A stretch of DNA of 64,000 nt, taken from positions 23,450,773 to 23,514,772 of the forward strand of contig CM040452.1 of assembly GCA_022749755.1 (NCBI GenBank), in the 5' to 3' direction. This stretch comes from Azadirachta indica (lineage: Eukaryota; Streptophyta; Magnoliopsida; Sapindales; Meliaceae). The translations under genes were made by a program, and so were the position numbers. The notes under the pieces were generated by a model. It saw only the letters and a list, made by a program, of their open reading frames with translations, had not been told where the DNA came from and did no database searches. Of this stretch, positions 25,008 to 36,639 are shown piece by piece (position 1 is the first letter of the stretch; every line of letters starts with the position of its first letter).

Positions 25008-27064
25008 CTATGCCTGCTGGCTTTTTCTGGTATTCAATCTTGACTCTGGATTTTCATTCTTGTCAGTGTTGCAGCTCTCTCGCTGAGACTCAGCCTCTGT
25101 GACCCCTGTTTGATTCCTTCGGCGTCTTCGATCCTAATATTCCAACCAGGATAGATATGAACTGTCTGTTTCTATATTCTTCTTCTCAACTTAAAATCTT
25201 AGGTAAAAAGTTGCACATCTTAATATCAGATTATTTCTCTGGTCTATGTAGGGTATTGTATTAGACAAGAAAATGGACAGAATCAAACCTCTCGCGGAAC
25301 AGGATATTCCTCGGATTCAAGCATGCGAACCACTTGACTCATCTTTGGTCTTTTGTCAGCATCTGGATCAACACATCTCAAAGCTGTTAACAGAGCTCGT
25401 TTAAGGGCACTTGTTGATGGTCTAGTCTCAATGTTTGGGTCTACCACATCTTCTGACCGCCTGAGTTGAACCATCATCTTCAACCACTCAACCATATTAA
25501 CCTGAAAAACCCCAATAGAATTGTGTCAACGCATTTGTGCTGTGCCCTTAAGTTCAGTGAGGACGAAGATAATAATTAAATAACATGAAAGAAAACTGCA
25601 TGATGACAATAGATGGAGCTACAGAGAACTCCCAAATGATCTTCATGTGCATACCTTTGTATACAATTGAACTATAAGTTTAAAATTTCAAACTCATGCT
25701 AGCTTTTTCTTTTTCTTTTTAAATAGAGTCTAAAAGTTGATATAACAAGAAATGTATCAAAAATGACTCAGCAACAACTGCAATGTATTTAGTGCTACAG
25801 AATTTCAATACTCATTTGGAAAAAGTGATGTTTGTTGCATACCTCACATTGAGGACGACCATAATCAATTGGATACCTTCCAGTAATTGCTTCTAAGAGC
25901 ACAACACCAAAACTATAAACATCACTCTTCTCGTTCAAAAGGCCAGAATTGGCATATTCTGGGGCAACATAACTGAAGAATCATTCAAGAAATAAAGGAA
26001 AAACAATGATTATTTTCCCACCAAGAATTTTTTAGCAGCTAACAACAAAACAATCAACCATAGTAACAGAGGCAATGTTGGAGTTGTAAGGCAACTACAG
26101 GTAAGGGAGAAAAAGAAAACTCACCCAAAGGTTCCCATTACTCTAGTTGTAATATGACTTTTTTTTCCGGCACCAAGTAGTTTGGCCAGACCAAAATCAG
26201 ATATCTTAGCATCAAAGTTCTCATCAATCAATATGTTGCTTGACTTTATGTCTCTGTGCACCACCTTTGGTTCAATGGCCTCATGGAGATAAGCCAGCCT
26301 GCAACAAGAAACCAAGAGTGACAACAACAAGACGTTTAAACTCAGCTTAAGTTATGGATGGAGTAATGAGGAAAAAAAAAATTTGGGATGAGCAGACTTA
26401 CGCCTTAGCAGTACCAAGGAGAATTTTAATGCGAGCCTCCCAAGTAAGATATCCACGATCACGCATATCTCCACGTAACCATTGTTCTAGATTGCCATTA
26501 TTGACATACTCGTATACCAATAACCTGAAATTTTTCCAGCAGAAAGGCAAAGGAATGAACACATGCCATATCAACTAGGCCCAGGAAAATTTTGACCACC
26601 CATTTTAATTAAACAATAGATAACAAAAACACAAATACAGCTATGCCAACTCTTTGATTGTTATCCATTAGGTCAGCCTTCAAGAAAGCTAGGTGAAGGA
26701 AATCTACCAAAGTTTGCAAATTAATGAGAGAGCACAAATGGAAGCTGTACCTCTGGGTTCCTTCGATGCAGTATCCCAGAAGTCGAACTAAGTTTTTATG
26801 CCGCACATGCCCAATAGCCTCAACTTCAACCCTAAAATCCTTATCAGCTTGTCCTCTATAAGAAAATCAGTCTAAATAATCAATAACAAACCACAAGTAA
26901 CTGATGGTTAATAGGAATAAAGAAAAGAGTAAAAACGTTGTAACCTCATATGCAACTTACGGATTATTGAGGAGCTTCTTAACTGCAACAGCAGTCCCAT
27001 TGATCAATTGGCCACGATAAACCACTCCGTATCCTCCATCACCAATAATATTATCCTTTGAAAA
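25008..27064 (-). CDS. Receptor-like protein kinase, At5g18500-like (5' part lost in assembly gap)
   Basis: Ser/Thr kinase domain of a single-pass receptor-like kinase of the At5g18500/At2g42960 group. Minus-strand exons: 26961-27064 (cut by the N gap), 26751-26855, 26402-26524, 26125-26298, 25843-25972, 25289-25501, 25008-25133. All canonical residues are present: glycine loop [18 protein letters not shown], catalytic [22 protein letters not shown], and the family tail [20 protein letters not shown] followed by a short Ser/Asn-rich end and TAG at 25008-25010. The kinase is expected to be active. The N-terminal extracellular or short juxtamembrane part and the transmembrane helix should be encoded upstream, but nothing resembling them is seen on the far side of the gap. 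Confidence 0.92.
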
Positions 27065-27164
27065 NNNNNNNNNNNNNNNNNNNNNNNNNNNNNNNNNNNN
27101 NNNNNNNNNNNNNNNNNNNNNNNNNNNNNNNNNNNNNNNNNNNNNNNNNNNNNNNNNNNNNNNN
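27065..27164. other. Assembly gap of 100 N
   Basis: Exactly 100 N, the usual placeholder for a scaffold gap of unknown length. It interrupts the receptor kinase gene. Confidence 0.98.
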
Positions 27165-27899
27165 AAATCTTTTGTTTTTGTTTCTCTTTTGACCGTTTAT
27201 GACATTATACCTAAATTTATGTTTGGGAATAAATATTTTCTCCTCTTAGTAATAGTTTTACTAATAATATGACAAATTGAATTTGTAACAAATAAAATAA
27301 ACAAGTGTCTCATATTTTTCATATTATTACCTTAGTTAGGATACCAACTTTTTAAATATAGTGTTATTGTATTTTTTACATATGTTAAATAATAAAATTT
27401 TAAATTACGTAATTGTTGGAACCCAAAATCGAGTATATTTTGTCAATTTCTAACTAGAAGTGAGATATGAAAAATATTTAAAATGCAATTAATTTTCAGT
27501 CTAAGTAAGAATTATTTGAATAAAACTACACTCATTTACTTTAAAGAACATATATTTGCATCAAATATGCGATTTTATAAAATATGAATGTACACATTTG
27601 AGAAATTATTGTAATATTATATGTAAATTTTTTCATATATGCATTCATTTGCTACAAAAATTATGCTTGGATTGTTACAAAGTAATAATTGATTTGTGCC
27701 ATGAACTCAGTTGTGAATACAACACGTCTTGATTAAGCACGGCAGTTGGATACATACAATATGTAAATTAAGTCGGTCCAACGAAGATTAAAGTATAAAT
27801 TAAAGTCCCGAAAGCCAATCTTATTTAGTCAAATAAGCATGTTGGCATCCGATGATCAAGTATACATTACATAGTACATACACATATATAGCTTGTTAA
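27165..27899. other. AT-rich spacer between gap and expansin
   Basis: No exon of the truncated receptor kinase and no other gene is visible. The part next to 27900 is probably the expansin 3' UTR. Confidence 0.55.
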
Positions 27900-28779
27900 T
27901 TATATAGATATTCCAGTCGGAAAGTTCTTGCCCTCGCAGACATCACCAAATTTCCAGTTATCCGAACAAACATTAACAGATTGCACCAATTTTCCATCAC
28001 TAGCAGTCACTTGAAACGACAAACTTTGACCCACCAACTCTGCAGAAGTTTGCCAATTTTGGCCCCAATTTCTCGACATCTGAATCCAATTCGTTCTTGA
28101 GCCTTTAATCTTCACGTTTATCACGTCACCAGCACCCCCAACATTGTACACCAGAACAAGTATCCAGTAACGATTTCCCCCGATTTCAAACTTAATCCCT
28201 CCGGATTTAACACAGGGAATTCTTCGGTATAGGACGGGGACAATCCCAGCTTTATACTTTGCAATTTTTCGGAACATGAGTTGTGATAAATCGAAATGTT
28301 TCAGAGGAGGATTGCACCAGTTTTCTTCAGGCTTGCTGTAATTGGGAGGGCAGAAGTTTGTCGCTGTTACCTGAACGCTGCCCTCCAAGCACCATTCTTT
28401 GCTGTTATAACACATGATATCGTAGCAGGCTCCGCAGGTTAGGCCATTGTTGAAGAGAACTGTGCTCAAGGCTGTTGTGTTGAGGCCGTAACCTTGTTCG
28501 AATAGATCGCCATAGCCACAAGCTCCTTCTGCACTAACCCAACAGCACAGAAATTAATTTAAATTAATATTAAACTTTAAAAACTTCATGATTAGACGGT
28601 GAGAAAGGAGAAAAAGCGAGTGATTACTAACGCATGGTTTCATGGCCACCCATGTCGCCATAAAATGTTGCATGTGCATCGGTACTCCATCTATTACTTG
28701 ACGTTGAAGCTGAACTAAAGAAACACAGAGCCATAACCATTAACAACAGAAGTTCTTCAGCAGACATTTTAGCTCTCAT
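27900..28779 (-). CDS. Alpha-expansin (divergent EXPA)
   Basis: Secreted cell-wall loosening protein acting non-hydrolytically on cellulose/xyloglucan contacts. Exons: 28632-28779 and 27900-28528; 258 aa, usual size. The start [20 protein letters not shown] gives a signal peptide. The GH45-like domain has [22 protein letters not shown], the Cys framework [18 protein letters not shown] and the HFD box (HFDLSQLMF). The CBM63 domain has the conserved [24 protein letters not shown], and the end is [13 protein letters not shown]. Compared with typical alpha-expansins, the GGSDASGTMGGACGY stretch is replaced by [15 protein letters not shown], and the C-terminus has extra Cys residues and a short PTGISI tail, suggesting a divergent clade such as EXPA21-26. 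No frame break. Confidence 0.93.
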
Positions 28780-28999
28780 TATGATAATACTCTTCGAGTG
28801 TTAATAATTATTTGCATAATGTATAGGAAGATGATGAAAAGAATTGCAGGTTCATATACATAGGCAAAGTAAAAAGAAGCTTAAAAAACGGTTATTTGAA
28901 ATTAATGAAGTATTATTGGGTGTAACCCATGCAAGTTAATAGACACAGTACCCAAATTAATTATCATTGTCGTATGTCAATAAATGAGAAATTTGAGTT

Positions 29000-30340
29000 A
29001 CTCAAAAATTTATCTCTCTTATATATGTTATCATTGTGTTATCTCTCTATTGAAAGACTTAAAAGTTGGGTTTACAATCACCGTTGATCATTGTCTAGAA
29101 TATATGTCAATCATCTCTCTATTAAGAGACTTAGAGCTGAGTTGATCGTAACAACCAACCACTATCTTTGATATACGTCATTATTATGTCATATCATTGT
29201 ATTATCTCTCTATTGAAAGAGTTAAAGAGTTAGAATTGATCATCTCTTTATTAAAGAATTTAGAGTTGAGTTGACCACTACCATTGACCACTGTCTTTGA
29301 TGTATGATCATCTCTCTATTAAGCAATCATTGTCTCTAATGTATGTCATTATTGTGTCATCTCTGTCATCTCTTTACGGAGCAACTTAGAGTTGAGTTAA
29401 TTGCCACTGCTGACCACTTCATCGACCGTTCTAATATACCATCGACCACTGCATTTGACTACTGCCTCTGCCTCTGATATGTGTCGTTAGAGTGTGTATT
29501 GAGCAACTTAGAGCTGAGTTGACAGCCATCAACGTCAAGATCGTTTTATCGGGCAATGGGAATACTATAAGTATTCCATTAGTTATGTATCAACGTTCGA
29601 ACAAAAATACTTGTATGCATCAAAAAACCCAGGTTGGGCGGGGTAAATGCATTAAAAAAGGACAAGTTTTAGCGGATGGTGCCGCTACAGTTGGTGGCGA
29701 ACTCGCTTTGGGGAAGTGTTATCTATCTATTGAATAGTTTATAGTTAAGTTGATCACCATTACCTGCCCATCTATAAGCGATTTTCGTAACTTTTTGCAT
29801 CTAACACCATGAGACATCAGCATGCTTGAACTGTCACACCCTCTCTAAAAACTTGTAGAAAGGGTATATTGGGTTGATTTTTGCAAGGAAAGAGAAAAAA
29901 AGAATTGGTATAATTGAAGAAGATTTGGCATATACTGGAGCACGGTAGGTAATTTTGTTTAATCGACTGACTGCCTTTGACCATTGTATATGTGTTAGGA
30001 GTTTCATCCCTCTATTGGAAGAAAGTTAAGTTGACCACCCCGCTGACCGCCTTTAACCACTGTCTCCGATGTATGCCCGTCACTACCAACTATCGAACCA
30101 TCATTTGTCTCTGATCATCAACATTGAAAATTAGGTTCGGCTAACTGCCTTTGACCACTGTCTCCGACACATGTTGGTCACTCCCAAGTATTAGACCATA
30201 ATTTATTTTTGATTGTCAAAATCGAAGATTAGGAACACAATGGAATTGGATTGACCATCATTGCCAACCACCGGACCACCATTTATCTTTGAACGTCAAC
30301 TTCGAAGGTTAGGTACACAATGGTACTATCGTCGTAATGA
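29000..30340. repeat. Degenerate tandem array (units roughly 60-110 bp)
   Basis: At least eight diverged copies of a unit built from TATCTCTCTATTGAAAGACT, then TTAGAGTTGAGTTGACCACT, then a GACCACTGTCTCTGATGTATG-like segment. Clear copies start near 29036, 29110, 29200, 29250, 29308, 29365, 29500, 29718 and 30000. The right part (30080-30330) holds a second motif repeated three times, of the form ACCACCATTTATCTTTGA followed by GTTAGG. Copies differ in length and by many substitutions, so the array is old. I do not recognise a named satellite or transposon. Confidence 0.75.
29537..29716 (+). pseudogene. rpoB: Plastid rpoB fragment inserted in nuclear DNA (NUPT)
   Basis: About 180 bp encode, in one open frame, an internal piece of the plastid RNA polymerase beta subunit: [10 protein letters not shown], then [18 protein letters not shown], then [19 protein letters not shown] and ELALGK. 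Both ends are abrupt; the reading then falls back into array sequence. Differences from the conserved plastid protein are few, with no stop or frameshift. It begins after an array unit ending GAGTTGACAGCCATC and is followed by GTGTTATCTATCTATTGA, again array-like, so plastid DNA was captured within the array. It is a fragment and not expected to be functional. Confidence 0.85.
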
Positions 30341-30571
30341 TATATACAGTGACCTAAAAAATAAGTACGACGATGGTGGGAGCAGGCGCTAATAGGATAT
30401 TTGGCAAACAACATGAATAATGGATGTTAGGCTAAATAATAGGATAGTAGAAAATGGCAATAGAGTATCAGACATTCTCCCATTAATATATTGGGCTGTA
30501 ACTAAGAAGCAGCTAATCATTAATTCTCTTAAAATAATAAATTAAAAAAAAAATTGAAATGGTTAAATCTA

Positions 30572-30753
30572 ATACCGTGGGTCGTTCGTGAAGAACAAAC
30601 ATAAAGCCTTCTCAAAAACTTACAGAGGACCAACGAAGTTGTTGGAAGAAAACAACGGAGAGCAGGCGATTAAAATGTTGGAAGATGCAATGTCTCTCAA
30701 AGGCTTCGTAGATCCAGGCGTTCCCACCAGAGCCAGATTTCAAGCTAATTAAA
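30572..30753 (+). other. Unidentified coding-like fragment
   Basis: A stop-free plus-strand frame with less biased composition than its AT-rich surroundings, reading ...KAFSKTYRGPTKLLEENNGE, then QAIKMLEDAMSLKGFVDPGV and PTRARFQAN before TAA. It has no initiating ATG at its 5' end. I cannot assign a family. It may be an exon relic carried by a transposon, or chance. Confidence 0.25.
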
Positions 30754-31746
30754 GACGGCTCCCGATCAAGCCCACCTTGAGATGCAAAAATTTTAGAATT
30801 TTACTATTATATATATTATATATATATATATATAATATATGCTGCTAAATAATTATTTTTTCACATCAAATACTTTTAGGTTTACGTGCTTACTTAAGTA
30901 TCGGAAGATTATGGGAAAAAAATCAACATGCAAATCTAAGAATAGACTTCTTTCACAATAAAATTTCATTAGAATTAAATTACAAATTTATTTCTATTTT
31001 CTATAGATTATCCTGTACAAATTTAATTTATGTTCGATTGAACTCAAAAAATCAAAAGAAAATTTCTTCTCGAAATTTTTTATTTCGGTGTTATTATCTT
31101 CGTTTTCTTTTACTGCATTCAAACACTGAGATTAATTGTTAGCATGAATAATGACTCATAACCACATAAATTCTGAATAGAATTGACTATTAAATTTGAT
31201 TATTTAATTGCTAGAAAAAGATAACTTCAAGTTTTAACGTAGCTGATAATATTATTACACGAATTTGAATTTGGAATTTACTTTCACTTACACCAATTAT
31301 GATATAGTTGAAATTTTGGTTCGTGAGATCTACGTATATACATATATATATATATATATATATTCTTGACCGGTGGTGTAATAGTGTGCTCGACATCGTT
31401 ACAAATTTTATTTATTTTAAAAATAATAAAGAGTTAAAATATTTGATAAATGTAAATTTTTACTTAGAGTTTACTTTCATTTTTATTTGACATATTTCTA
31501 TAATATTATAAAATTTTCCTTATAAAAATATTTAACAATAAACTAGTAAAATATTTGATAAATATTAACTTTTACTTTCACATCGTATTTGCTACATTTT
31601 TTACTTTTATTTGACGTATAATACAACGCAACTTCAAATTTTATTTTAATTTATAAAAAAAACTTTCATAAAACAAACTTACTATGCCCCAATTCAATAA
31701 AATGTTACTACATACACCCTTTTTCAAATTTTGTTACCCAGAGGGC

Positions 31747-31965
31747 AGGTTTCGGTTCGATTTTTGAAAATTTAAATCGAACATTTTGAATTGAACTCAA
31801 TTGATTCTTTTGAATTGTGTAATTTTTATTTTTTATCTCAAAAAATTGATTTTAATTTTTTTATTATTAAAAATTTTTGTTTCAATTTTTATTTTTAAAA
31901 AATTTTTTAATAAATGTATTTCAGTGAAATGGAATTGAAATTATTGGTTCCGTTAAAAGCCGAAA
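31747..31965. mobile_element. Possible small MITE with GGTTTCGGTTCG-type ends
   Basis: The left end reads GGTTTCGGTTCGATTTTT. The reverse complement of the right end begins GGGTTTCGGCTTTTAACGG. The middle is AT-rich with no coding potential. The target duplication is not clear. Confidence 0.35.
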
Positions 31966-32007
31966 CCCATTACGGTCAGAGGCTAAAAATCTCTATATTC
32001 TATCATT

Positions 32008-33445
32008 GGGGTAATTTCAGTTTAGTCCCTAATAGTTTAAAAAACTATCACCTAAGTTGATAAATTTCACACATTAGATAGAGAAGTCCTCAAATATTTT
32101 GAAAAATCCTCACTTTAGTCCCTAACGCTTCAATGAATGTCACGTAGCTCCTTTAAACAAACTTCCATCCACCGTTAACCATTAGATAATTTTTAATTTA
32201 CCTCTCATAATATAATAATCTTTAATTTAATTCTAAAATTTATGAAAATCATCGTATTACTGCTATTTGTTAATTTTTATCTTTATTTTTAATAACTAAG
32301 AAGATAAAATTATATTTTTATAAACTTAATTAATAAAAAATAATTATTATTTTTTTCTTTCTTATCTTTCTCCGCTATTTATATTCTCAATTTAGAGATA
32401 AAAATACGCAACAAAAATAATTTATTCATATTTCATAAGCTTAATAATAGAATCAATTAAATGAACTTAAAAAATCCAAAAACAAAAAAAATCTTAACTT
32501 TAGTTTGTTTTATATATTTTTTATTAGGTTTTATCTAATTTCATAAGATATAAAAAATAACTTTTGAGGAAAAAATCATTAATTTTTTCAATATAACACA
32601 TACACATATTTGTACAATAATTATATTGAAATTCAAATTTAAAAAATTATTATTATTATAAAATAAATATTTTCTGTAATATTTTATTTTACAAAACAAA
32701 ATAATGAGTATTTTTATATTTTTTTCTACTCGAATTAACATTACGTAAAAATTTTACACTTGGCATATTTCTATACTTTTAATATTTTTAGTGAGTAAAT
32801 AAGTAAATAAATTGTCTAGTGATAATAAATTGTCTTTATGATAGATTTCAAAGAGAAAATTTGTGAGTTTTAGTTGTTCTGTAAATTAAATTAATTGATT
32901 TTATTGCTAAGATTATGTGATTTATTATATATTAGTTTTTTTTTTTGAATTAAGAAAATTAAATAACTAATTTCAATTTATTTTAAAATCATTGTAATTT
33001 CTTTTTGAAAAAAATATAAAAAGGTGAAGAGATGATGAAGAAGAAGAATAATGAAAGGAAAGAAATAGAGGAGGAAGGTATGGAAGAAGAAAAAATAAAG
33101 AAATATTTGTTATTAATTAATTTTATAAAAATATGAATTTATCTTTTTAGTTGTTAAAATAAAAATAAAAATAAAAATTAACATATAGGAGTAATATGAT
33201 GACTTTTATAAATTTTAAAGTTAAAATAAAAATTATTATATTATGAGAGGTATATTAAAAATTATTTAATGGCTAATTATAGATAGAAGTTTGGTCAATG
33301 AACCTAAATGACATTGACCAAAACATTAGAGACCAAAGTGATGATTTTAAAAAAATTTGATAACGGACTTTTCTATCTAATACGTGAAACATGCCAATAT
33401 AAATGATATTTTTTAAAATATTAGAGACTAAAATGAAATTATTGC
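32008..33445. mobile_element. 1.4-kb non-autonomous element with >=330-bp terminal inverted repeats
   Basis: The left arm (32008-about 32340) and the reverse complement of the right arm (about 33111-33445) align along their whole length. The left arm has AATTTCAGTTTAGTCCCTAA, ATTAGATAGAGAAGTCC, TACCTCTCATAATATAATAA and AAACTTAATTAATAA. The right arm has AATTTCATTTTAGTCTCTAA, ATTAGATAGAAAAGTCC, TACCTCTCATAATATAATAA and AAAATTAATTAATAA, in the same order and spacing (332 versus 334 bp). The interior is AT-rich with no transposase. The architecture fits a long-TIR Mutator-like or foldback element. No clean target duplication is seen, consistent with age. Confidence 0.8.
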
Positions 33446-34138
33446 TTTCATATTTCATGAAAATAATCACTATAAGTAGAGAAAAAAATTAAAAAATTAG
33501 CAAAATTTTGTTGGTCACAATTACACTAAATAAGTTATTTATATTTGTATAACATATAATATAGCTTTTTTTTTTGGAAATAAAGGATACATTAAATGCT
33601 TTGTTTTAAAGGGGTGAGGACTTTTTCCGAATTCAAGCTTTCTTTTTAAAATTATTTTTAAATAATATTTTCATAGATTGGACAAAAAGTGAAAAAAAAA
33701 AAAAAAAAAAAAGGCTTAGCATTTTTTAAGCTTAGGCTGTATTGATGAGCGGACTCGTTCCGCTATATAAATCCCTGCTCAACTCAACAAATATCCGTAA
33801 CTGTAGTGGGAAGCAGTCAGTCGACAAGTCAAAATAAAAATCAAGAAATTTAAATAAGGAAATCCGTATAGGGAGAGGATTCAGATACCAAACGAGAGAT
33901 GAAAACCGAATCCGACTAGGAAAAGGATTCGTTCATCCAAGGAGTCTACGCGTAAAGGGACCGTTAATCTTGAAGATTTCTTTTCTCAAGGTGACATCTC
34001 GCTATCCGCCCCTATATATCTGTAATAAGCGATTCGATTCCTCCACCTCATAAACACACTAACGGATCTGCTTCCCCGCCTATACCAAACCAACAAACCA
34101 ACCCAACCTTACCTTCCATATTACCTTACCTTCTTTAT

Positions 34139-35127
34139 ATGGAAGGAAGAAGCAACATCAACGTGCTCATTCCAGAGAATACGTTCAAAGAAGATACGAC
34201 GATGAAAGAATGCAACGGTACTTCCTCCGACGAGGAGGAGGAGGAGGAGGAGACGACGAAAGAATATTACAGTACTTCTTCCGATGAAGAGGAGACGACG
34301 GACAAATACAGCAGCCTTTCATCTGACGAAGAGGATATGAACAAAGAATTAGAGCAACAAAAAGCTAAATCAGAAGTAGAAAGCGCTTTGCGATCTTTCA
34401 ACGCAAGACTCGAAGAACGTAGTATTCACGGTATAGTGTTGCCACTAGGGTACCGTTTCTGGCCTTCCGATGATGAATTAATCAAACCTTATCTTTACAG
34501 CAAGATACTAGGAAAAGCCGTTCCTCCTCACCCTATCATAGATATCAATTTGTCAGATTACGATCCTGATAAACTTCCATTCGGTGAGGCTTTTTTTTTT
34601 TTTTTTAAAAATTTTATTATGTTTATATATTATGTGTATGATGTGCAGTACTAACGGTAGTTTTTCTTTTCATTTCTTTTATATAATGTAGATGAGAATT
34701 GTAAACCGAATGAAGCTTATTTTTTCACATGTTTAGAATACAAACGCGTAAAAGGTTCAGTGCTAAGGGTAGTGGCAAAAAATGGTTACTGGGAGACTAG
34801 AGGTGGAGATGTGCCGGTATTCTCTGACAAAGAACGAAAAATGATGGTTGGATTTAAGAAAAACTGGACATTTTTGTTTGGAGATGCTCCAGCAGGGAAG
34901 AAGAGTATTTGGAGTATGAGTGAACTTAGACTGAATCCCCGTTTGATTCCAACCAATCAAATTCAAATAGATGACAATCTTAAATTCAAGGTACAGAAGC
35001 ATCACAAGCAAAATCAAAGCAAAATCTCTTTTGTTTGATTTGAGTTTCAGCGCTAATAATTTACTTTGCTCTGTTTCTGCAGATGGTGAATTATGCGGTA
35101 TGCAAAATTAAAAAGCAGTTACTGTGA
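34139..35127 (+). CDS. NAC-domain-like protein with acidic N-terminus and no C-terminal activation region
   Basis: Exons 34139-34583, 34692-34990, 35083-35127 with good GT/AG borders; 262 aa. Residues 1-100 are an acidic extension with three tandem copies of a TSSDEE/LSSDEE module (about 28-66), each a consensus-like casein-kinase-2 site. Residues 101-262 form a divergent NAC domain: LPLGYRFWPSDDELIKPYLY (subdomain A), DYDPDKLPF (B), AYFFTCLEYKR and GYWETRGGD (C), VGFKKNWTFLFGDAPAGKKS (D), MVNYAVCKIKKQL (E). The DNA-contact motif WKATGxD reads WETRGGD (182-188). The protein stops at the end of subdomain E, so the usual C-terminal transcriptional region is absent. It may act as a dimerising regulator of other NACs (inference). 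A NAC relic lies 3 kb downstream. Confidence 0.8.
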
Positions 35128-36639
35128 AAAGGGTGAATTGATAACGATGACTGATTCAGCTTCTTTTTAAGAATGCCAAATCTTGCATGAAAATTAACAG
35201 AGTACTCTGCTATGTAGTCTTTTTTTAGGTTTTTTTTTTTTTTTTTCTCATGTAAGAACGATTGAATTTGGATAGATCTCAATTTTAATAAAGCATACAG
35301 CTGAAGCAATTTTGGATGGATTAACTGTTTGATTTCATCAATTGTTCGGAGTTAGGAAATTAGAGCTATCATGGTGCAAATAAATCACATATAATTTGTC
35401 ATTTGTGATTTTAGAACTAAAATCTCATTGCTGCATACAAATTTTAAAAATTCAAATTTAAATTGTCACAAATATGACAGTATTTTATTTGACTTTTGTA
35501 CTTTAAAAAAAAATGATACTTTAATAATTTAATAATTTAAAAACTCATTGGTTGTTTTTTTAACTTTTGATTATTAAGTTTGTTTAATGTTATGATGTCA
35601 TTGTACTGGTATTATGCTCTGTCGTTGTAGTTTTGAATATTACTTTTTATTATTAACCTAAAAATTAAGTGCAAAAATAACTAATTGGTTTGGTTTAATA
35701 ATTATAATAGGTTCAGTTTGATTTGTAAATCAAATAAGATTATAATGTCTCATAGATTCATAATATTGATTTTTTTTATAAAAGTTAAAAATTTTAAATT
35801 TATTAGCTATTTATTAAATGAAAGGAATTTTACGCAATCAATTTATTATTATTATTTTCTAATGTCAAATATCAGTAAAATTTAGGTTTTGTCAGGTATC
35901 GAGGACGAAAACATAAGTAGGGTTTTGTTAGGCATTAAGGAGTTGAGTTTCAGAGTCAAGCTAAATTATTATTATTTTTTTTTTTTTGAAACACACAGCT
36001 AAATTACTTTACTACCAAATAGAAGTAAAAACATAAGTAATCTCCACAAAAAATTGACATTTAGCAAGCGCTATAATTCCTAATCAAAATCTTAAACACT
36101 ACAATTCCAAACCAAAAACTGACATTTATCAATAATTTTTCAGTTATATTTGACATCAAATTATTTCACCTCAAAACAATTAATGTCTAATATTTCAATA
36201 ATAAAACAAATTTCAATTGTGTGTTAAATATTAACACATTTTGACGAAACCATACAAAAAAATATCAATTTTCAAAAATTGTGTTTTTTTTATTAAAAAA
36301 TTTTTAAAAAATCTTTAGATATAATTATAGAAGTATAGCTTAAAACCCAGAAGCAATAGATAGTACATAAAAAATATAGAGGAACTTACTAATGGGATTG
36401 ATGAGAATGTGTTGACCCGCTATCTTTACAATCAAGACAATATATGCATAATTAGCTCATAAACATACATACTGCCAAAAGCATTTTCAAATGGCAAAAT
36501 CAACTTAACGATAATTTTAATTTACTTCTCATGTAGTGACGTTAATATAGATTATTAATGCACTGCACCATTCACTGATATTTTATTTGTAATGCTATCA
36601 TGAGACCATAATTATAGCAAAACTATTGGGGGCAAAAAA

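Larger units (their letters stand above)
28780..34138. other. Accessory region: expansin promoter, tandem array, transposon remains
   Basis: About 5.4 kb without an intact gene. It contains, in order, the expansin promoter, a degenerate tandem array (about 29000-30340) with a plastid rpoB fragment, a short coding-looking fragment (about 30572-30753), AT-rich sequence, a possible small MITE, a 1.4-kb long inverted-repeat element and the NAC promoter. The parts are listed separately. Confidence 0.7.

Noticed and set aside
29492..29737. Open frame of 81 codons starting in the array
   Set aside because: Its middle is a plastid rpoB fragment and both ends are array sequence; not a gene in its own right.
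32008..33445. 9-bp target duplication for the long-TIR element
   Set aside because: Flanking 9-mers do not match convincingly at either plausible boundary.
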